A program made the position numbers and the translations under genes. The notes under the pieces were generated by a model, which did no database searches, had not been told where the DNA came from, and saw nothing but the letters and a program-made list of their open reading frames with translations. A DNA stretch of 52,429 nucleotides, taken from the NCBI GenBank assembly GCA_022790855.1, contig JAAVYA010000048.1:1-52429 (forward strand), in the 5' to 3' direction. Shown piece by piece: positions 7,232 through 17,099 of this stretch; position 1 is the stretch's first letter, and each line of letters starts with the position of its first letter. This DNA comes from Lachnospiraceae bacterium. Its GTDB lineage: Bacteria > Bacillota > Clostridia > Lachnospirales > Lachnospiraceae.

Positions 7232-8203
7232 TTAATCATATAAATGGCAGGACACCACATGCCCATTGCCCATATCCTTGGGCACAGGAACTTCCTCCTT
7301 GCACTTAGCCATACATTGGCTGCATCGTGTGTGGAATTTACATCCCTTGGGCGGGTTAGACGGAGACGGAATATCTCCTTCCAGTATGATCCGCTTCATT
7401 TTCACATCCGGATCTGCTATGGGCACCGCGCTAAACAGGGCTTTGGTATAAGGATGCAAAGGCTCCTTGAAAATATCGTCCTTCGTACCTGTCTCCACCA
7501 TACTGCCCAGATACATAACGCCGATCACATCGGAAATATGCTCCACTACGGACAAGTCATGGGAAATGAACAAATACGTAAGCTGCCGCTGCTGTTGTAA
7601 GTCTTTCATCAAATTGATGATCTGAGCTTGAATGGAAACATCCAATGCAGACACCGGCTCGTCACATACAATAAAGTCCGGGTTTAAAGCCAAGGCTCTT
7701 GCAATACAGATACGCTGTCTCTGCCCGCCGGAAAATTCATGGGGATAACGATCAATATAATAAGGCCTAAGACCGCAGTCCTTCATTACCTTCAAAATAT
7801 AATCCTTGTATTCTGACCGGGATACCAGATTGTGCTCCTTGACGGCTTCCCCGATAATCTCGCCTACCGGCATACGGGGATCCAGGGAAGAAAAAGGATC
7901 CTGGAAAATCATCTGCATCTTGGGCCTAAAGGGGCGCAGCTCCTTCTTCTTTAACTTTCCAATATCAACCCCGCTGATCTTTACTTCCCCGGACGTAGGA
8001 TCCGTCAACCGAAGAATGGAACGTCCGATGGTTGTCTTGCCGCATCCTGATTCCCCTACCAGGCCAAAGGTATGGCCTTTCTGTATCCGAAAACTGACGC
8101 CGTCCACAGCACGTACATGTCCGGTGGTTCTCTGCAAAATACCGGATTTGATAGGGAAGTATTTTTTCAGGTCATTGACCTCCACTACATATTCATTAGG
8201 CAT
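7232..8203 (-). CDS. oppF: Oligopeptide ABC importer, ATP-binding protein OppF
   Basis: A 323-residue nucleotide-binding protein. Walker A is GESGCGKTT near residue 53, the signature is FSGGQRQR near 160, and Walker B is [12 protein letters not shown] near 180. The C-terminal oligopeptide_HPY region shows [12 protein letters not shown] and then four cysteines ([14 protein letters not shown]) that in relatives of this family form a small metal-binding or Fe-S site. With OppD it forms the ATPase pair that powers peptide uptake through OppBC. Its start overlaps the end of oppD by 8 nt, so translation is coupled. It is the last gene of the operon. Confidence 0.93.
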   Translation of the reverse strand: MPNEYVVEVNDLKKYFPIKSGILQRTTGHVRAVDGVSFRIQKGHTFGLVGESGCGKTTIGRSILRLTDPTSGEVKISGVDIGKLKKKELRPFRPKMQMIFQDPFSSLDPRMPVGEIIGEAVKEHNLVSRSEYKDYILKVMKDCGLRPYYIDRYPHEFSGGQRQRICIARALALNPDFIVCDEPVSALDVSIQAQIINLMKDLQQQRQLTYLFISHDLSVVEHISDVIGVMYLGSMVETGTKDDIFKEPLHPYTKALFSAVPIADPDVKMKRIILEGDIPSPSNPPKGCKFHTRCSQCMAKCKEEVPVPKDMGNGHVVSCHLYD

Positions 8204-9365
8204 TCTGCTTTCCTCCTGTCTGTTTCTTGTGCGCCGCTTCCTTCTGATGTAGATGACAGCTCACCTTATGGGTATCGGATAAGCTCACCAAGGAAGGATA
8301 GGGACCACTGCAGGCTTCCATGCAGGAATCACAGCGGTTTTTAAAATAACAATATTCTGGCAGGTTCACCGGATTCGGCACGTTCCCCGGAATAGAATAG
8401 AGCCGGTCCACCTTCTGGTTCAGCATGGGCCTGGACTTCATCAAGCCTATGGTATAAGGATGCGCCGGGTGATGGAAAATATCATCCGCCGTTCCCTGCT
8501 CTACAATCCGTCCGGCATACATTACCACAACATAATCAGCCATCTCGGCAACTACACCCAGGTCATGGGTAATTAACATAATAGAAGCATTGATTTTATC
8601 CTTCAAATCCCGGAGCAAATCCAGAATCTGAGCCTGAATCGTCACATCCAAAGCCGTGGTAGGCTCGTCCGCAATGACTAGCTGAGGGTCGCAGGCTAAT
8701 GCCATGGCAATGACTACACGCTGGCGCATACCGCCGGATAACTCATGGGGATAATTTTTCAAAATGCCGTCCCGCACAATGCCTACCATTTTCAGCGTCT
8801 CCAAGGCTCGCTCTTCTACGGCCTTCTTGCTCATGTCTGGATTGTGCAGGGAGATACATTCACATAACTGGTCTCCAATGGTGAATACCGGATTCAGGGT
8901 AGTCATAGGCTCTTGGAAAATCATGGATATCTCATTACCACGGATTTTTTCCATCTCCTTGATGCTTACTTTAGCCAAATTTAAGGCCCGGCCGGTGGAT
9001 TGCTGGTTGAAACGGATCTCGCCTCCTGCAATCTGTCCCTGTGGTCCCTGGAGCAGGCGCATCACCGACAGGCTAGTAACAGACTTGCCGCAGCCGGACT
9101 CTCCTACCACTCCGATGGTTTTTCCCCTTGGAATATCGAAGGTAACGCCGTCCACAGATTTTACTGTTCCCACATCCGTATAAAAATAAGACTGTAAATT
9201 GTCAAACTCAATGATATTATCCGGATTCTTCATTTTGGTCAGGTATTCAGACTCAGGCACTCTCTTTCTGCGCATTTGCTTATTATATTCTTTATACTTT
9301 TTCAAGTTATATTTTTTAATCTTTTTCAGTTCTTGTTTCTGATTCTTGTCCGCCAAAGTCCTCAC
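8196..9365 (-). CDS. oppD: Oligopeptide ABC importer, ATP-binding protein OppD
   Basis: A 389-residue ATPase. Walker A is GESGCGKSV near residue 91, the signature is LSGGMRQR near 190 and Walker B is [12 protein letters not shown] near 212. The C-terminus has [10 protein letters not shown] and a cysteine cluster ([14 protein letters not shown]). An unusual feature is a 48-residue N-terminal extension rich in Lys and Tyr ([15 protein letters not shown]) before the ABC domain, about 50 residues longer than most OppD. The stop of oppC is next to the ATG, and no better internal start is evident, so the extension is probably translated. Pairs with OppF. Confidence 0.92.
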   Translation of the reverse strand: MRTLADKNQKQELKKIKKYNLKKYKEYNKQMRRKRVPESEYLTKMKNPDNIIEFDNLQSYFYTDVGTVKSVDGVTFDIPRGKTIGVVGESGCGKSVTSLSVMRLLQGPQGQIAGGEIRFNQQSTGRALNLAKVSIKEMEKIRGNEISMIFQEPMTTLNPVFTIGDQLCECISLHNPDMSKKAVEERALETLKMVGIVRDGILKNYPHELSGGMRQRVVIAMALACDPQLVIADEPTTALDVTIQAQILDLLRDLKDKINASIMLITHDLGVVAEMADYVVVMYAGRIVEQGTADDIFHHPAHPYTIGLMKSRPMLNQKVDRLYSIPGNVPNPVNLPEYCYFKNRCDSCMEACSGPYPSLVSLSDTHKVSCHLHQKEAAHKKQTGGKQNA

Positions 9366-10361
9366 CTACCTTTTCATTCTCGGGTCAAAGGCATCACGCA
9401 TACCGTCGCCGATAAAGTTCCATGCCAAAACCGTCAGCAAAATACAGATTCCTGGCGGAAGCCAGATATTGACATAGTTTTTCAGAATCACAGACTGGTT
9501 TACCACATCCACCATATTTCCCCAAGATGCATAAGGCCATGCAATTCCCACGCCCAAATAACTTAACACGGATTCTGTCAGGATTACCCCGCCCATATCC
9601 ATGGTAGCGATCAAAATAATGATCGGCATTACATTTGGAATCAAATGCTTTAAAATTTTCCTGGAAGTACGGATTCCGGTAGCTTCCGCCGCCTGCATAT
9701 ATTCCAGCTCACGCAGGGAAAGAATCTGTCCCCGTACCAGACGGGCAACCCCGGCCCAGTATAGGATACCCATAACGCCCATGATATAATAAATTTTATA
9801 CTGAGGCAGAACCCCTGCTGCAAACATAACCGAAGCGATGATCAACATCAGGGGAATAAAGGGAATACTGTTGAATATTTCCACCAACCGCATGATCACC
9901 ATATCCACGGCGCCGCCATAGTAACCTGCGATTCCTCCCATGAGTACTCCGGTAATCAGCTCAATCACCACGACCACAATACCTACGGTCAAAGAAATCC
10001 TGCCGCCGTACATAATACGTGTCATTACATCCCGGCCGTCGGCGTCGGTGCCAAGCCAGTGTTTGGAGGACATAGGAGCCTTTACATTTACTCCCATATT
10101 GCTGCCTCCCACACCGCCTTCCGCCATACGTACTTCTTTTCCGGTCTCGTTATCTATATAAAAGATCTCATATTCTCCGTAAGGGCTGAAAAACGGCCCA
10201 ATGGCACAGAACAATACCATAACGATAATAATGCCAAGTCCCACACAAGCCAGTTTATTGCGGAAAAAACGCTTCGCAACCAGCTGCCCCGGAGTTAAAA
10301 TAACCTGATTTTGTTCAAATTCATCTTGTTCCTGTTGATTTTTTGTCTGCATATCTTCCAT
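9366..10361 (-). CDS. oppC: Oligopeptide ABC importer permease OppC
   Basis: A 331-residue inner-membrane permease with about six membrane segments. The cytoplasmic EAA loop, which docks the ATPases, reads EYMQAAEATGIRTSRKILKH near residue 225. The N-terminus has the OppC_N segment (RFFRNKLACVGLGIIIVMV) and a long periplasm-facing loop with HWLGTDADGRD. The ATG at 10361 is chosen because AAGGAGGTG precedes it by 6 nt; an upstream in-frame start would overlap oppB. It lies 13 nt after the oppB stop and directly abuts oppD. Confidence 0.92.
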   Translation of the reverse strand: MEDMQTKNQQEQDEFEQNQVILTPGQLVAKRFFRNKLACVGLGIIIVMVLFCAIGPFFSPYGEYEIFYIDNETGKEVRMAEGGVGGSNMGVNVKAPMSSKHWLGTDADGRDVMTRIMYGGRISLTVGIVVVVIELITGVLMGGIAGYYGGAVDMVIMRLVEIFNSIPFIPLMLIIASVMFAAGVLPQYKIYYIMGVMGILYWAGVARLVRGQILSLRELEYMQAAEATGIRTSRKILKHLIPNVMPIIILIATMDMGGVILTESVLSYLGVGIAWPYASWGNMVDVVNQSVILKNYVNIWLPPGICILLTVLAWNFIGDGMRDAFDPRMKR

Positions 10362-10374
10362 ACGGTCCACCTCC

Positions 10375-11340
10375 TTAATATCGCACACGTGGATCGACTA
10401 CTGCATAAAGGATATCGGAAACCAATGTCCCTATCAATGTCAATGCTGCAATGAACATATTGAATCCCATCAAATACGGGATATCGCCTGCATACACTGC
10501 TTTCAGCGCCACGTTTCCAAGGCCCTCCAGGGCAAAAATACTCTCTGTGATAACCGCGCCGGAAAACAGGCCCGGAATCATCCCCCCAACCAAGGTTACA
10601 ATCGGTATCAGTGTATTACGGAACGCATGCTTTCCGATTACCTTACGCTCCGGTAATCCCTTCGCACGTGCCGTACGCACATAATCCGCACTTAACACTT
10701 CCAGCATATTTGTCCTCACATAACGAAGGTAGCTGCCCACACCAGTAATTACAAATACTGCAATCGGCAGAATAAAATGTTTCGCCAAATCTCCAAAAAG
10801 CGCCAGCCCCGTGTAATTCACCCGAGCGGTTACCATACCGGACACCGGCAGAATCCCAAGCCCCACGGCAAAAATTCTCTTTAATACTGCCGCAAAGAAA
10901 AAAGAAGGCAGGGAGATACCGATAATTGCAATGGCAACAATCGTATAATCCGTTACAGAATATTGCCTTCTGGCAGCCAAAATCCCCAACGGGATTGCCA
11001 AAAGCAATTCCAAAAACATGGAAATACCAGCTAAAGCCAATGTAGCCGGCATATATTTTCCAATCACCTCAACCACTGGCTGCTTATATACAAAGGAGGT
11101 TCCGAAATCACCATGGAGAGCGTCCCCCAGCCAGGAAAAATACCCCTCTACCAATCCCTTGTCCAGCCCATAGGCCTCCCGCATACGCTGTTCCATCTCC
11201 GGCGTAATATTCTGGTTGCCCGCTGTGATATTGGATACATAATCACCAGGCACCATATGGGCAATACTGTATAAAAGAATCGATACGCCAAATAAAACCA
11301 GTATGCATATCAGCAAACGCTTAATGATATATTGTCTCAT
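10375..11340 (-). CDS. oppB: Oligopeptide ABC importer permease OppB
   Basis: A 321-residue permease with an N-terminal membrane segment (IIKRLLICILVLFGVSILLY), the family motif LGLDKG-type AYGLDKGLVEGY near residue 66, and the EAA loop DYVRTARAKGLPERKVIGKHAFRN near residue 215. It forms the translocation channel with OppC. The ATG at 11340 has GAGGTGAT 4 nt upstream; a longer TTG start is less likely. A stem-loop separates it from oppA, which would let the binding protein be made in excess of the permease. Confidence 0.92.
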   Translation of the reverse strand: MRQYIIKRLLICILVLFGVSILLYSIAHMVPGDYVSNITAGNQNITPEMEQRMREAYGLDKGLVEGYFSWLGDALHGDFGTSFVYKQPVVEVIGKYMPATLALAGISMFLELLLAIPLGILAARRQYSVTDYTIVAIAIIGISLPSFFFAAVLKRIFAVGLGILPVSGMVTARVNYTGLALFGDLAKHFILPIAVFVITGVGSYLRYVRTNMLEVLSADYVRTARAKGLPERKVIGKHAFRNTLIPIVTLVGGMIPGLFSGAVITESIFALEGLGNVALKAVYAGDIPYLMGFNMFIAALTLIGTLVSDILYAVVDPRVRY

Positions 11341-11385
11341 GATATCACCTCTTCCCAAATAGTTTCTTTCTTATTATAATTTTAA

Positions 11386-11432
11386 GGCTGTCCCGGGGGT
11401 GTATGGAAATGATTTCCGCCCCCAAGACAGCC
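11386..11432 (-). terminator. Stem-loop between oppA and oppB
   Basis: On the minus strand GGCTGTC and GGGGG pair with CCCCC and GACAGCC, followed by TTAAAATT. It lies 82 nt after the oppA stop and 46 nt before the oppB start, so it probably acts as a partial terminator that lowers permease and ATPase expression relative to the binding protein. ATTATAAT at 11373-11380 could be a secondary -10. Confidence 0.55.
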
Positions 11433-11513
11433 CTGCCATGTTCACCGGTATTTCTGAAAAATCAGTTTTCTTCCATTGCTATCCTCGTTTTCACAGAGAA
11501 AGCAGCAATGCTT

Positions 11514-13625
11514 TTACTGCATTTCCAGAGTCTCAATCTCATGCACATAGTTATAATATGACGTAGTCTCCTCAGGAAGTGTATCAAGATTCAAAGTGGC
11601 TGCATTATAAACTTCCATATCTGATCTCTGGTAGATGGGCATATAAACAGCCGCGTCCATAATCATATCCAGGGACTGCTCTACCAGCTTGCATCTCTCA
11701 TCAAAATCAACGGTAAGTTTAATCTGCTCTAACACAGCGTCCAGCTCATCGCTGTAGTATCTCTGGTAATTGGAACCGCCCTTGCTTCCGAACATCTGTG
11801 TCTGGTCGCAGTCGGTGGAATTGCCCCATGCCATTACCCACATATCCAAATCGCCGCCGGTAACTGCCGGTGAAAGATTGGAGAACTGCATATCCTGAAC
11901 TACCAGTTCTGCTCCCATGCTCTGCATATCGCTGACCATCTGAGTCAAAATTGCCTTTGCGGGATGGGTGGATAATTCTCCGATACCGATTTCAATCACA
12001 AGCTGCTCTCCATCTTTCATAAGCTTGCCGTCTTTCTCTTCATATCCGGCAGCTTTAAAGTATTCCAGAGCTTTTGCAGGGTCGTATCCATAATATTCTT
12101 TTGCATCATCCGGATACTCTGCCAAAGTAGGAGTCATAGGACGCTCAATAACATGAGCCAATTCTCCATAATAGGAGCTTACAGCCGGAGCTCTGTTCAT
12201 CAGATGCATCAGGCCCTTACGTACGTTCTGATCCGGGACGCGCTCTGCATTGATACCGATATATCCATATCCTGCAAAGTCCACCAGATTATAAGAGGCT
12301 TTATCCGGACTTGCTTCGATCTCATCTACGATCTCTAAAGATGCAGGCGGATCTGTAATATCAATATCTCCATTTAAGAGTGTGTCTACCTTAGCTTCAT
12401 CTGCTACATACTGCAGCTTCACATTAGGAATCTTGGGCGCTCCCTTAAAGTAATCAGGATTAGCTTTCAGGGAAACAATCTTGTTGTCATAGTTCTCAAA
12501 TACATACGGGCCGCTTCCCATAGGAGCGGAATTCTTCTCCTTCACACCTTCCAGATGACCTTTGGAGAAATCTGCGCCATAGTAATGCTCCGGTACGATG
12601 GGAAGCCATGCTACCTGCTTGTCTCCTGAAATATTCGGTGTATTAAAGGTTACGGTACAAGTATAATCATCTACTTTCTGAATACCGGTAATGGTATCTA
12701 CGCTGGCCAGCTCTACCATCTCGGCGAAGCTTTCATCCATAAAGTCTACCAAGCTGGAGCCTGCTGTCTCCGTTCCGGACAACGCAACCAGGTCATTCTC
12801 ATATTTTGCAACCATAGCGTTGAAGAAATCTTCCGCAGTAGCCCCTGCTTCTACTTCAAATCCCCATGCGCCTGCCGCTGCAGCGATATCGCCTTCTTCC
12901 ACATCGCCGCTTGCTACAAGATAATCCACGATCTCCTGTGCAAAAGAAGCGCCTGCTGCCGGTACGGCTTCCCAGAAAGCTTTCTGCTGATCTTCGGTCC
13001 AATGGCTGAAATCTGTATTTTCCTGCCCTGCTGCTGAGATTGCTTCCCACAAAGGCTTCTGGGCATTTACATAATCAGCCAGTCCTTCGATATCCAGCGT
13101 ATTAAACGTACTCATTCCATCGTAGGTGGGATCTGCAAATACATAATAACTAAAAATTACATCGTCAATCGTTACATCTTCTCCGTCAGAGAATTTCATC
13201 CCTTCCTGGATCGATACCGTATATACATATTTGGTGGTGCCGTCTTCTGCTTTCACTTCTTCTACTTCCACATGTCCGGCATCATCCACAACTTCCCCAT
13301 CTTTATTCAATCTGGAAACAGTAGCAAATATCAGGTCGTTTACCTGATTATCATAAGTACTGGAGTAGAAATAAGGGCTGAATACGCCTTCAAAATCCCC
13401 GGTACCAATAACAAGGGTATCATAGGTTCCAGTAGCCTGGACTTCGTCCCCGCCATCCTGGGCATCGCTGTCCTCTTCAGCACCGCCGCTTTGTTCCGTA
13501 TTGCCGCTGTCTCCTGCATTGCTGTCGTCAGCGCTGCCGCCGTCTTTGCCGCCGCCACATGCGGTCAGCGCAGTAAGCATTGCAACGGACAGGAGAAGGG
13601 CCAATGCCTGTCTCATTTTTTTCAT
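11514..13625 (-). CDS. oppA: Oligopeptide-binding lipoprotein OppA (enlarged)
   Basis: A 703-residue SBP_bac_5 peptide-binding lipoprotein. The lipobox is LTALTACGGG with the lipidated Cys at residue 23, followed by a Gly/Ser/Asp-rich linker. The binding domain includes GSGPYVFENYDNKIVSLKAN near 390 and ends YNYVHEIETLEMQ. It is larger than the usual 530-560 residues because about 110 residues (roughly 185-300, from DYVNAQKPLW to FMDESFAEMV) are inserted after ADPTYDGMST. The ATG at 13625 follows AAGGAGGATT; upstream in-frame codons lack a binding site. Membrane-anchored, it delivers peptides to OppBC. Confidence 0.92.
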   Translation of the reverse strand: MKKMRQALALLLSVAMLTALTACGGGKDGGSADDSNAGDSGNTEQSGGAEEDSDAQDGGDEVQATGTYDTLVIGTGDFEGVFSPYFYSSTYDNQVNDLIFATVSRLNKDGEVVDDAGHVEVEEVKAEDGTTKYVYTVSIQEGMKFSDGEDVTIDDVIFSYYVFADPTYDGMSTFNTLDIEGLADYVNAQKPLWEAISAAGQENTDFSHWTEDQQKAFWEAVPAAGASFAQEIVDYLVASGDVEEGDIAAAAGAWGFEVEAGATAEDFFNAMVAKYENDLVALSGTETAGSSLVDFMDESFAEMVELASVDTITGIQKVDDYTCTVTFNTPNISGDKQVAWLPIVPEHYYGADFSKGHLEGVKEKNSAPMGSGPYVFENYDNKIVSLKANPDYFKGAPKIPNVKLQYVADEAKVDTLLNGDIDITDPPASLEIVDEIEASPDKASYNLVDFAGYGYIGINAERVPDQNVRKGLMHLMNRAPAVSSYYGELAHVIERPMTPTLAEYPDDAKEYYGYDPAKALEYFKAAGYEEKDGKLMKDGEQLVIEIGIGELSTHPAKAILTQMVSDMQSMGAELVVQDMQFSNLSPAVTGGDLDMWVMAWGNSTDCDQTQMFGSKGGSNYQRYYSDELDAVLEQIKLTVDFDERCKLVEQSLDMIMDAAVYMPIYQRSDMEVYNAATLNLDTLPEETTSYYNYVHEIETLEMQ

Positions 13626-13683
13626 AAAAAATAAATCCTCCTTTTCTTGTACATTATACATATAAATAATAAAATACCACGCT

Positions 13684-13712
13684 ATTATAACACAACCCCA
13701 GGGGAAAGGCAA
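13684..13712 (-). promoter_or_regulatory. Sigma-A promoter of the opp operon
   Basis: On the minus strand TTGCCT (13712-13707) and TATAAT (13689-13684) are exactly 17 nt apart, 58 nt before the oppA start. A second TATAAT at 13658-13653 has no matching -35. Confidence 0.7.
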
Positions 13713-13783
13713 GAATTTTTATCAGTCATTTAAAGCTTTACCACACTACATCAGCTTCCTATCCCCGCCTGCAAAAGCAAAAC

Positions 13784-16411
13784 TTACAGTTGTTTTTCAA
13801 AATGCGCTACAATCTCTTTGATACATCCCTCTGCAAAGGGACTGGTAAGACCTGCTTCTTCCAGCATAGGCACATAAAATTTCTTCGCCGACAGACGGCA
13901 CAAGGCCAGATAACTTTCCCAGGCTTTCCCAAAATCCTCATCCATCATTTTCTTATACTGCATCGCGCAAATAGAGGCAAGGCAGTAATCAATATAATAG
14001 AAGGGGCACTGGAAAATATGGGACTGTTTCTGCCACCACCCTCCGGCTCCGAAGAAGGGATCTTCTTCATAATCCAGATAGGGACGGTACACATGTTCCA
14101 ATTCCATCCAGGCTTCTTTCCGCTGGGCCGGGGTCATATCCGGATTTTCATATACGATATGCTGGAATTCATCCACCATACACCCATAAGGCACAAAAGC
14201 CGCGGAATCCTCCAAATGCATAGCCAGATAGTCTCCCATCCGGTCCCCGAAAAATTCCTTCATCCAGCCGTAGGTAAAGTATTCCATGGACATAGAATGG
14301 ATCTCCGCGGTCTCCATGGTGATATCACGATGCTCCCGCACTTCCTCATTCCGCACCACATATCCCTGGAATGCATGGCCGCACTCATGGGTGATCACAT
14401 CCACATCAGAGCTTGTCCCATTAAAGTTGGCAAAAATAAAGGGGGATTCAAACAGAGGAATATAAGTCATATAGCCGCCCTGACGCTTGGTCTTCCTGCC
14501 CAGCACATCAAACAGCTGATTCTCCTGCATGAAATCAAAAAATTCCTTCGTCTCCGGAGATAATTCCCCATACATCCTCTGGCCTGCCGCCATGATCTCC
14601 TCCGGCGTTCCCACAGGCGCAGGATTCCCCTCCTTAAAATAAACGTCCTGATCTACATAGGATAATTTTTCTACGCCGATCCTGGCCCGCCGGCGTTCAT
14701 GGATTTTGCTGGCAAAGGGAACAAAATATTCCTTTACCTGCTCTCGGAACTTCTCTACCTCTTCCCTGCCGTAGCTGTTGCGGTTCATGCGGTAGTATCC
14801 TAATTCCACAAAATTCTCATATCCCAGCATCCTGGCCTGCTTGGTCCGGTTCTTCACCAGCTTATCGTAAATCTCATCCAGCTCGTTTGTCACGCTTAGG
14901 AAATAATCGCTGACTGCCTTCCAAGCCCTGCGCCTTACGCTGCGGTCGCTGTCTGTTAAAAACTTCCGCATCAGGGACAGGTTGTATACCTCCCCCTCAA
15001 AGGGAATCTGGGCGGTGGCAATGACTTTGCCATACCGGGTAGCCAGGGCGTTCTCCTCCTGCATCAGAGGAACCAGAGATTCATCAAACGCTTTAAAGGA
15101 CAGCTCCATATTCTTAAAAGCTACGGGTCCAATCTGTTGTTCCAGATACTCCCGGTAAGGAGATGCAAACAGCTCCTTTTGATATTCTACCTGATATTGA
15201 TCTAAAATTGGAAGGACTTCATCGTAATATTCTTGCTCCTTCTCATAAAATTCATCTGTGGTATCGATATCATGGCGTATGGAGGCAATGGTCTGATACG
15301 TCTCAATTTCATCCAGCAGCTTGTAATAATCCTGGTGGATAGCCCATTGTTCGGAACCGCTTTTCGCCTCCTTTAAGCGCTTCATCAGCTCCTCATACCG
15401 CTTTTTTGCATCCTCAATGTCAAGTCTCTTATAAGGCATTTCTGAAAATTTCATTGGTTTTGTTTCCTTTCTGCATATAATTTTTAAAAAACGTTCAATT
15501 TCCACCCAGGCCGCCCGGGATTCCGGCAAAAGCTTTAAGGCCATCTGGAAAATATGGAACATCCCTTCATAAACGGTCAGCTTGACCTTCACCCCTGCCG
15601 CCTTGGCCTTCTCGGCCGCCAGCACGGAATCGCTCAACAGCATCTCTACGGACCCCACCTGCAAAAGCATGGGAGGAAACCCCGTAAAATCTCCAAACAG
15701 CGGGGAGATGTAAGGATTCTTCGGGTCATGGTCTCCCACGTAATCCTTATTGTAGATCAAACTGTCCCTGGTATTGCCAAACAAGGGATCCTTCTCATAA
15801 TTTTCCTGGTAGGAAGGGCCGCTGGCCGTTAAATCCGTCCAGGGAGACATAGCGATAATTCCGCCTGGGAGCTTTCTTCCATTGTCCTTTAAGAACATAC
15901 ACAGGGCCAGGGCCAGCCCGCCTCCCGCAGAATCTCCCGCCACAATAATCTGCTGCTCCTCCCAGCCCTGTTCCAGCAGCCAGTCGTAAGCCGTCAGCGC
16001 ATCCAGAAGGGCCGCCGGGTAAGGATTCTCCGGAGCCACCCGATAATCGATCGTAAGAACCTTAAGCCCTTTTCCCACCTCGCTGTAAAGGCCGGCAAAG
16101 GTGCGGTAAGCATTGCGCATCGCGCCAATATAGCCGCCTCCGTGAAGCTGCAGCAGAATAAAGTCCTCTCTGGCCCCCTCTTTAGGCGATAACAGCTCCA
16201 TGGTAAAATGGGGCATAACAACTTCCTCCATGGTGAAGAGCTTGGGGCACTTCCATTTTGGCTCCACCAGGTTCTTGCGCATCTCCCCTGATTTTATTTT
16301 CTTTCCAATCAAATGGTCGTTCGTTACATGGGCGATCATCTGGCGCAGCACATAGCCCCGGATGCTGCCTTCCAGTTCTTTTTTGTGTTTTCCGGTCACT
16401 TTCTTTTTCAT
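13784..16411 (-). CDS. Fused HSL-type esterase and M3 oligoendopeptidase F
   Basis: One uninterrupted 875-codon frame encodes two enzymes. Residues 1-318 are an HSL-family alpha/beta hydrolase: oxyanion-hole HGGGY at 90-94, nucleophile in GDSAGGG (Ser161), SPWTDLT, and a late His in YEGMFHIF. From Met320 onward it is an M3B oligoendopeptidase that starts MKFSEMPYKR and has the zinc motif HECGH near 675-679 plus the usual CPFYYIDYCLA tail. The peptidase part alone is 556 residues, the normal full length. AGAAAGGAAAC lies 10 nt before that internal ATG (15454), so the peptidase is probably also made separately. No signal peptide is seen. The upstream DUF6320 gene ends 13 nt past the ATG, so the two genes overlap slightly. 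The fusion most simply arose by loss of the esterase stop codon. Confidence 0.85.
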   Translation of the reverse strand: MKKKVTGKHKKELEGSIRGYVLRQMIAHVTNDHLIGKKIKSGEMRKNLVEPKWKCPKLFTMEEVVMPHFTMELLSPKEGAREDFILLQLHGGGYIGAMRNAYRTFAGLYSEVGKGLKVLTIDYRVAPENPYPAALLDALTAYDWLLEQGWEEQQIIVAGDSAGGGLALALCMFLKDNGRKLPGGIIAMSPWTDLTASGPSYQENYEKDPLFGNTRDSLIYNKDYVGDHDPKNPYISPLFGDFTGFPPMLLQVGSVEMLLSDSVLAAEKAKAAGVKVKLTVYEGMFHIFQMALKLLPESRAAWVEIERFLKIICRKETKPMKFSEMPYKRLDIEDAKKRYEELMKRLKEAKSGSEQWAIHQDYYKLLDEIETYQTIASIRHDIDTTDEFYEKEQEYYDEVLPILDQYQVEYQKELFASPYREYLEQQIGPVAFKNMELSFKAFDESLVPLMQEENALATRYGKVIATAQIPFEGEVYNLSLMRKFLTDSDRSVRRRAWKAVSDYFLSVTNELDEIYDKLVKNRTKQARMLGYENFVELGYYRMNRNSYGREEVEKFREQVKEYFVPFASKIHERRRARIGVEKLSYVDQDVYFKEGNPAPVGTPEEIMAAGQRMYGELSPETKEFFDFMQENQLFDVLGRKTKRQGGYMTYIPLFESPFIFANFNGTSSDVDVITHECGHAFQGYVVRNEEVREHRDITMETAEIHSMSMEYFTYGWMKEFFGDRMGDYLAMHLEDSAAFVPYGCMVDEFQHIVYENPDMTPAQRKEAWMELEHVYRPYLDYEEDPFFGAGGWWQKQSHIFQCPFYYIDYCLASICAMQYKKMMDEDFGKAWESYLALCRLSAKKFYVPMLEEAGLTSPFAEGCIKEIVAHFEKQL
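15455..15470 (-). promoter_or_regulatory. Internal ribosome binding site before the peptidase domain
   Basis: AAAGGAAAC is placed about 8-10 nt before the ATG that begins the oligoendopeptidase part. Such a site inside an open frame is expected if the two domains were once separate genes and suggests a shorter second product. Confidence 0.5.
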
Positions 16412-16424
16412 CTGTATTCCCCCG

Positions 16425-17099
16425 TCATACATGGAATCTCCGTTTCAATTCGTTCTTGGCCCTGCGGTCCCCAAAAATAATCGTTCCCACAAACATGACC
16501 GCCGATACGGCAGAGGCCGCCACCGTCACCACCGGCCGGTCTACCACACCGGCTCTCCATAAAATCAGCATTACGCCGCTAAGAAGCACCGTCATAATTT
16601 GCAGCAGGATATAGCTTTGCCAGTTGGCCACATTTACCAGCATCAAGATCAGCACCGCCAAGTCCATCAAAAGAATGGCTGCCGGCGCCACGTAATTTAC
16701 AGACCATCCCCGGTATCCCACGATGATATCCACCGCTATTGCAAGCACCACCGCTGCAAAGACCTGGGTTAAAATGATCCGCAGGTAGCCGCTGTTCTTC
16801 TGAATAGAATAGCGCAGCGTCATATAGAAATAGAGGATGGCCACGCCGCTGATAGCCGACCACCATAATCCTGAATAAAAGGCATAGTTGATGGCAATCA
16901 GCCCGCCTTCTATTATAATGGCCAGAAACGTATACAGCTTCACCACAAAATTCAACCGCCTGGCCGCATCTTTCACATCCGGGTACATCCCCGGCCGTTC
17001 CTCCCCTGTCTCCCTTATCTCCAGCACACTGTGGCACAGTGGGCACACTGTGGTGAAATCTAAAATGGTCACTTGACATGTTTTACATCGTTTCATCAT
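16425..17099 (-). CDS. DUF6320 membrane protein with N-terminal zinc ribbon
   Basis: A 224-residue protein. The N-terminus holds two cysteine pairs (KRCKTCQVT and CPLCHSVLE), a rubredoxin-like zinc ribbon. About six hydrophobic segments follow from residue 55 to 215, and the tail is basic (GDRRAKNELKRRF). The architecture agrees with DUF6320 proteins, whose function is unknown. It overlaps the end of the acyltransferase gene by 17 nt and reads into the esterase-peptidase gene, so the three are translated together. GGAG lies 5 nt before the chosen ATG; an ATG 3 nt later is equally possible. The zinc ribbon would face the cytoplasm if the first membrane segment runs inside-out. Confidence 0.75.
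   Translation of the reverse strand: MMKRCKTCQVTILDFTTVCPLCHSVLEIRETGEERPGMYPDVKDAARRLNFVVKLYTFLAIIIEGGLIAINYAFYSGLWWSAISGVAILYFYMTLRYSIQKNSGYLRIILTQVFAAVVLAIAVDIIVGYRGWSVNYVAPAAILLMDLAVLILMLVNVANWQSYILLQIMTVLLSGVMLILWRAGVVDRPVVTVAASAVSAVMFVGTIIFGDRRAKNELKRRFHV

Noticed and set aside
13272..13634. Plus-strand frame opposite the start of oppA
   Set aside because: It is the complement of the signal peptide and Asp/Ser/Gly-rich linker of OppA; no start signals.
13790..14563. 257-codon plus-strand frame
   Set aside because: Antisense to the M3 peptidase domain, which has clear catalytic motifs; the frame is a high-GC shadow.
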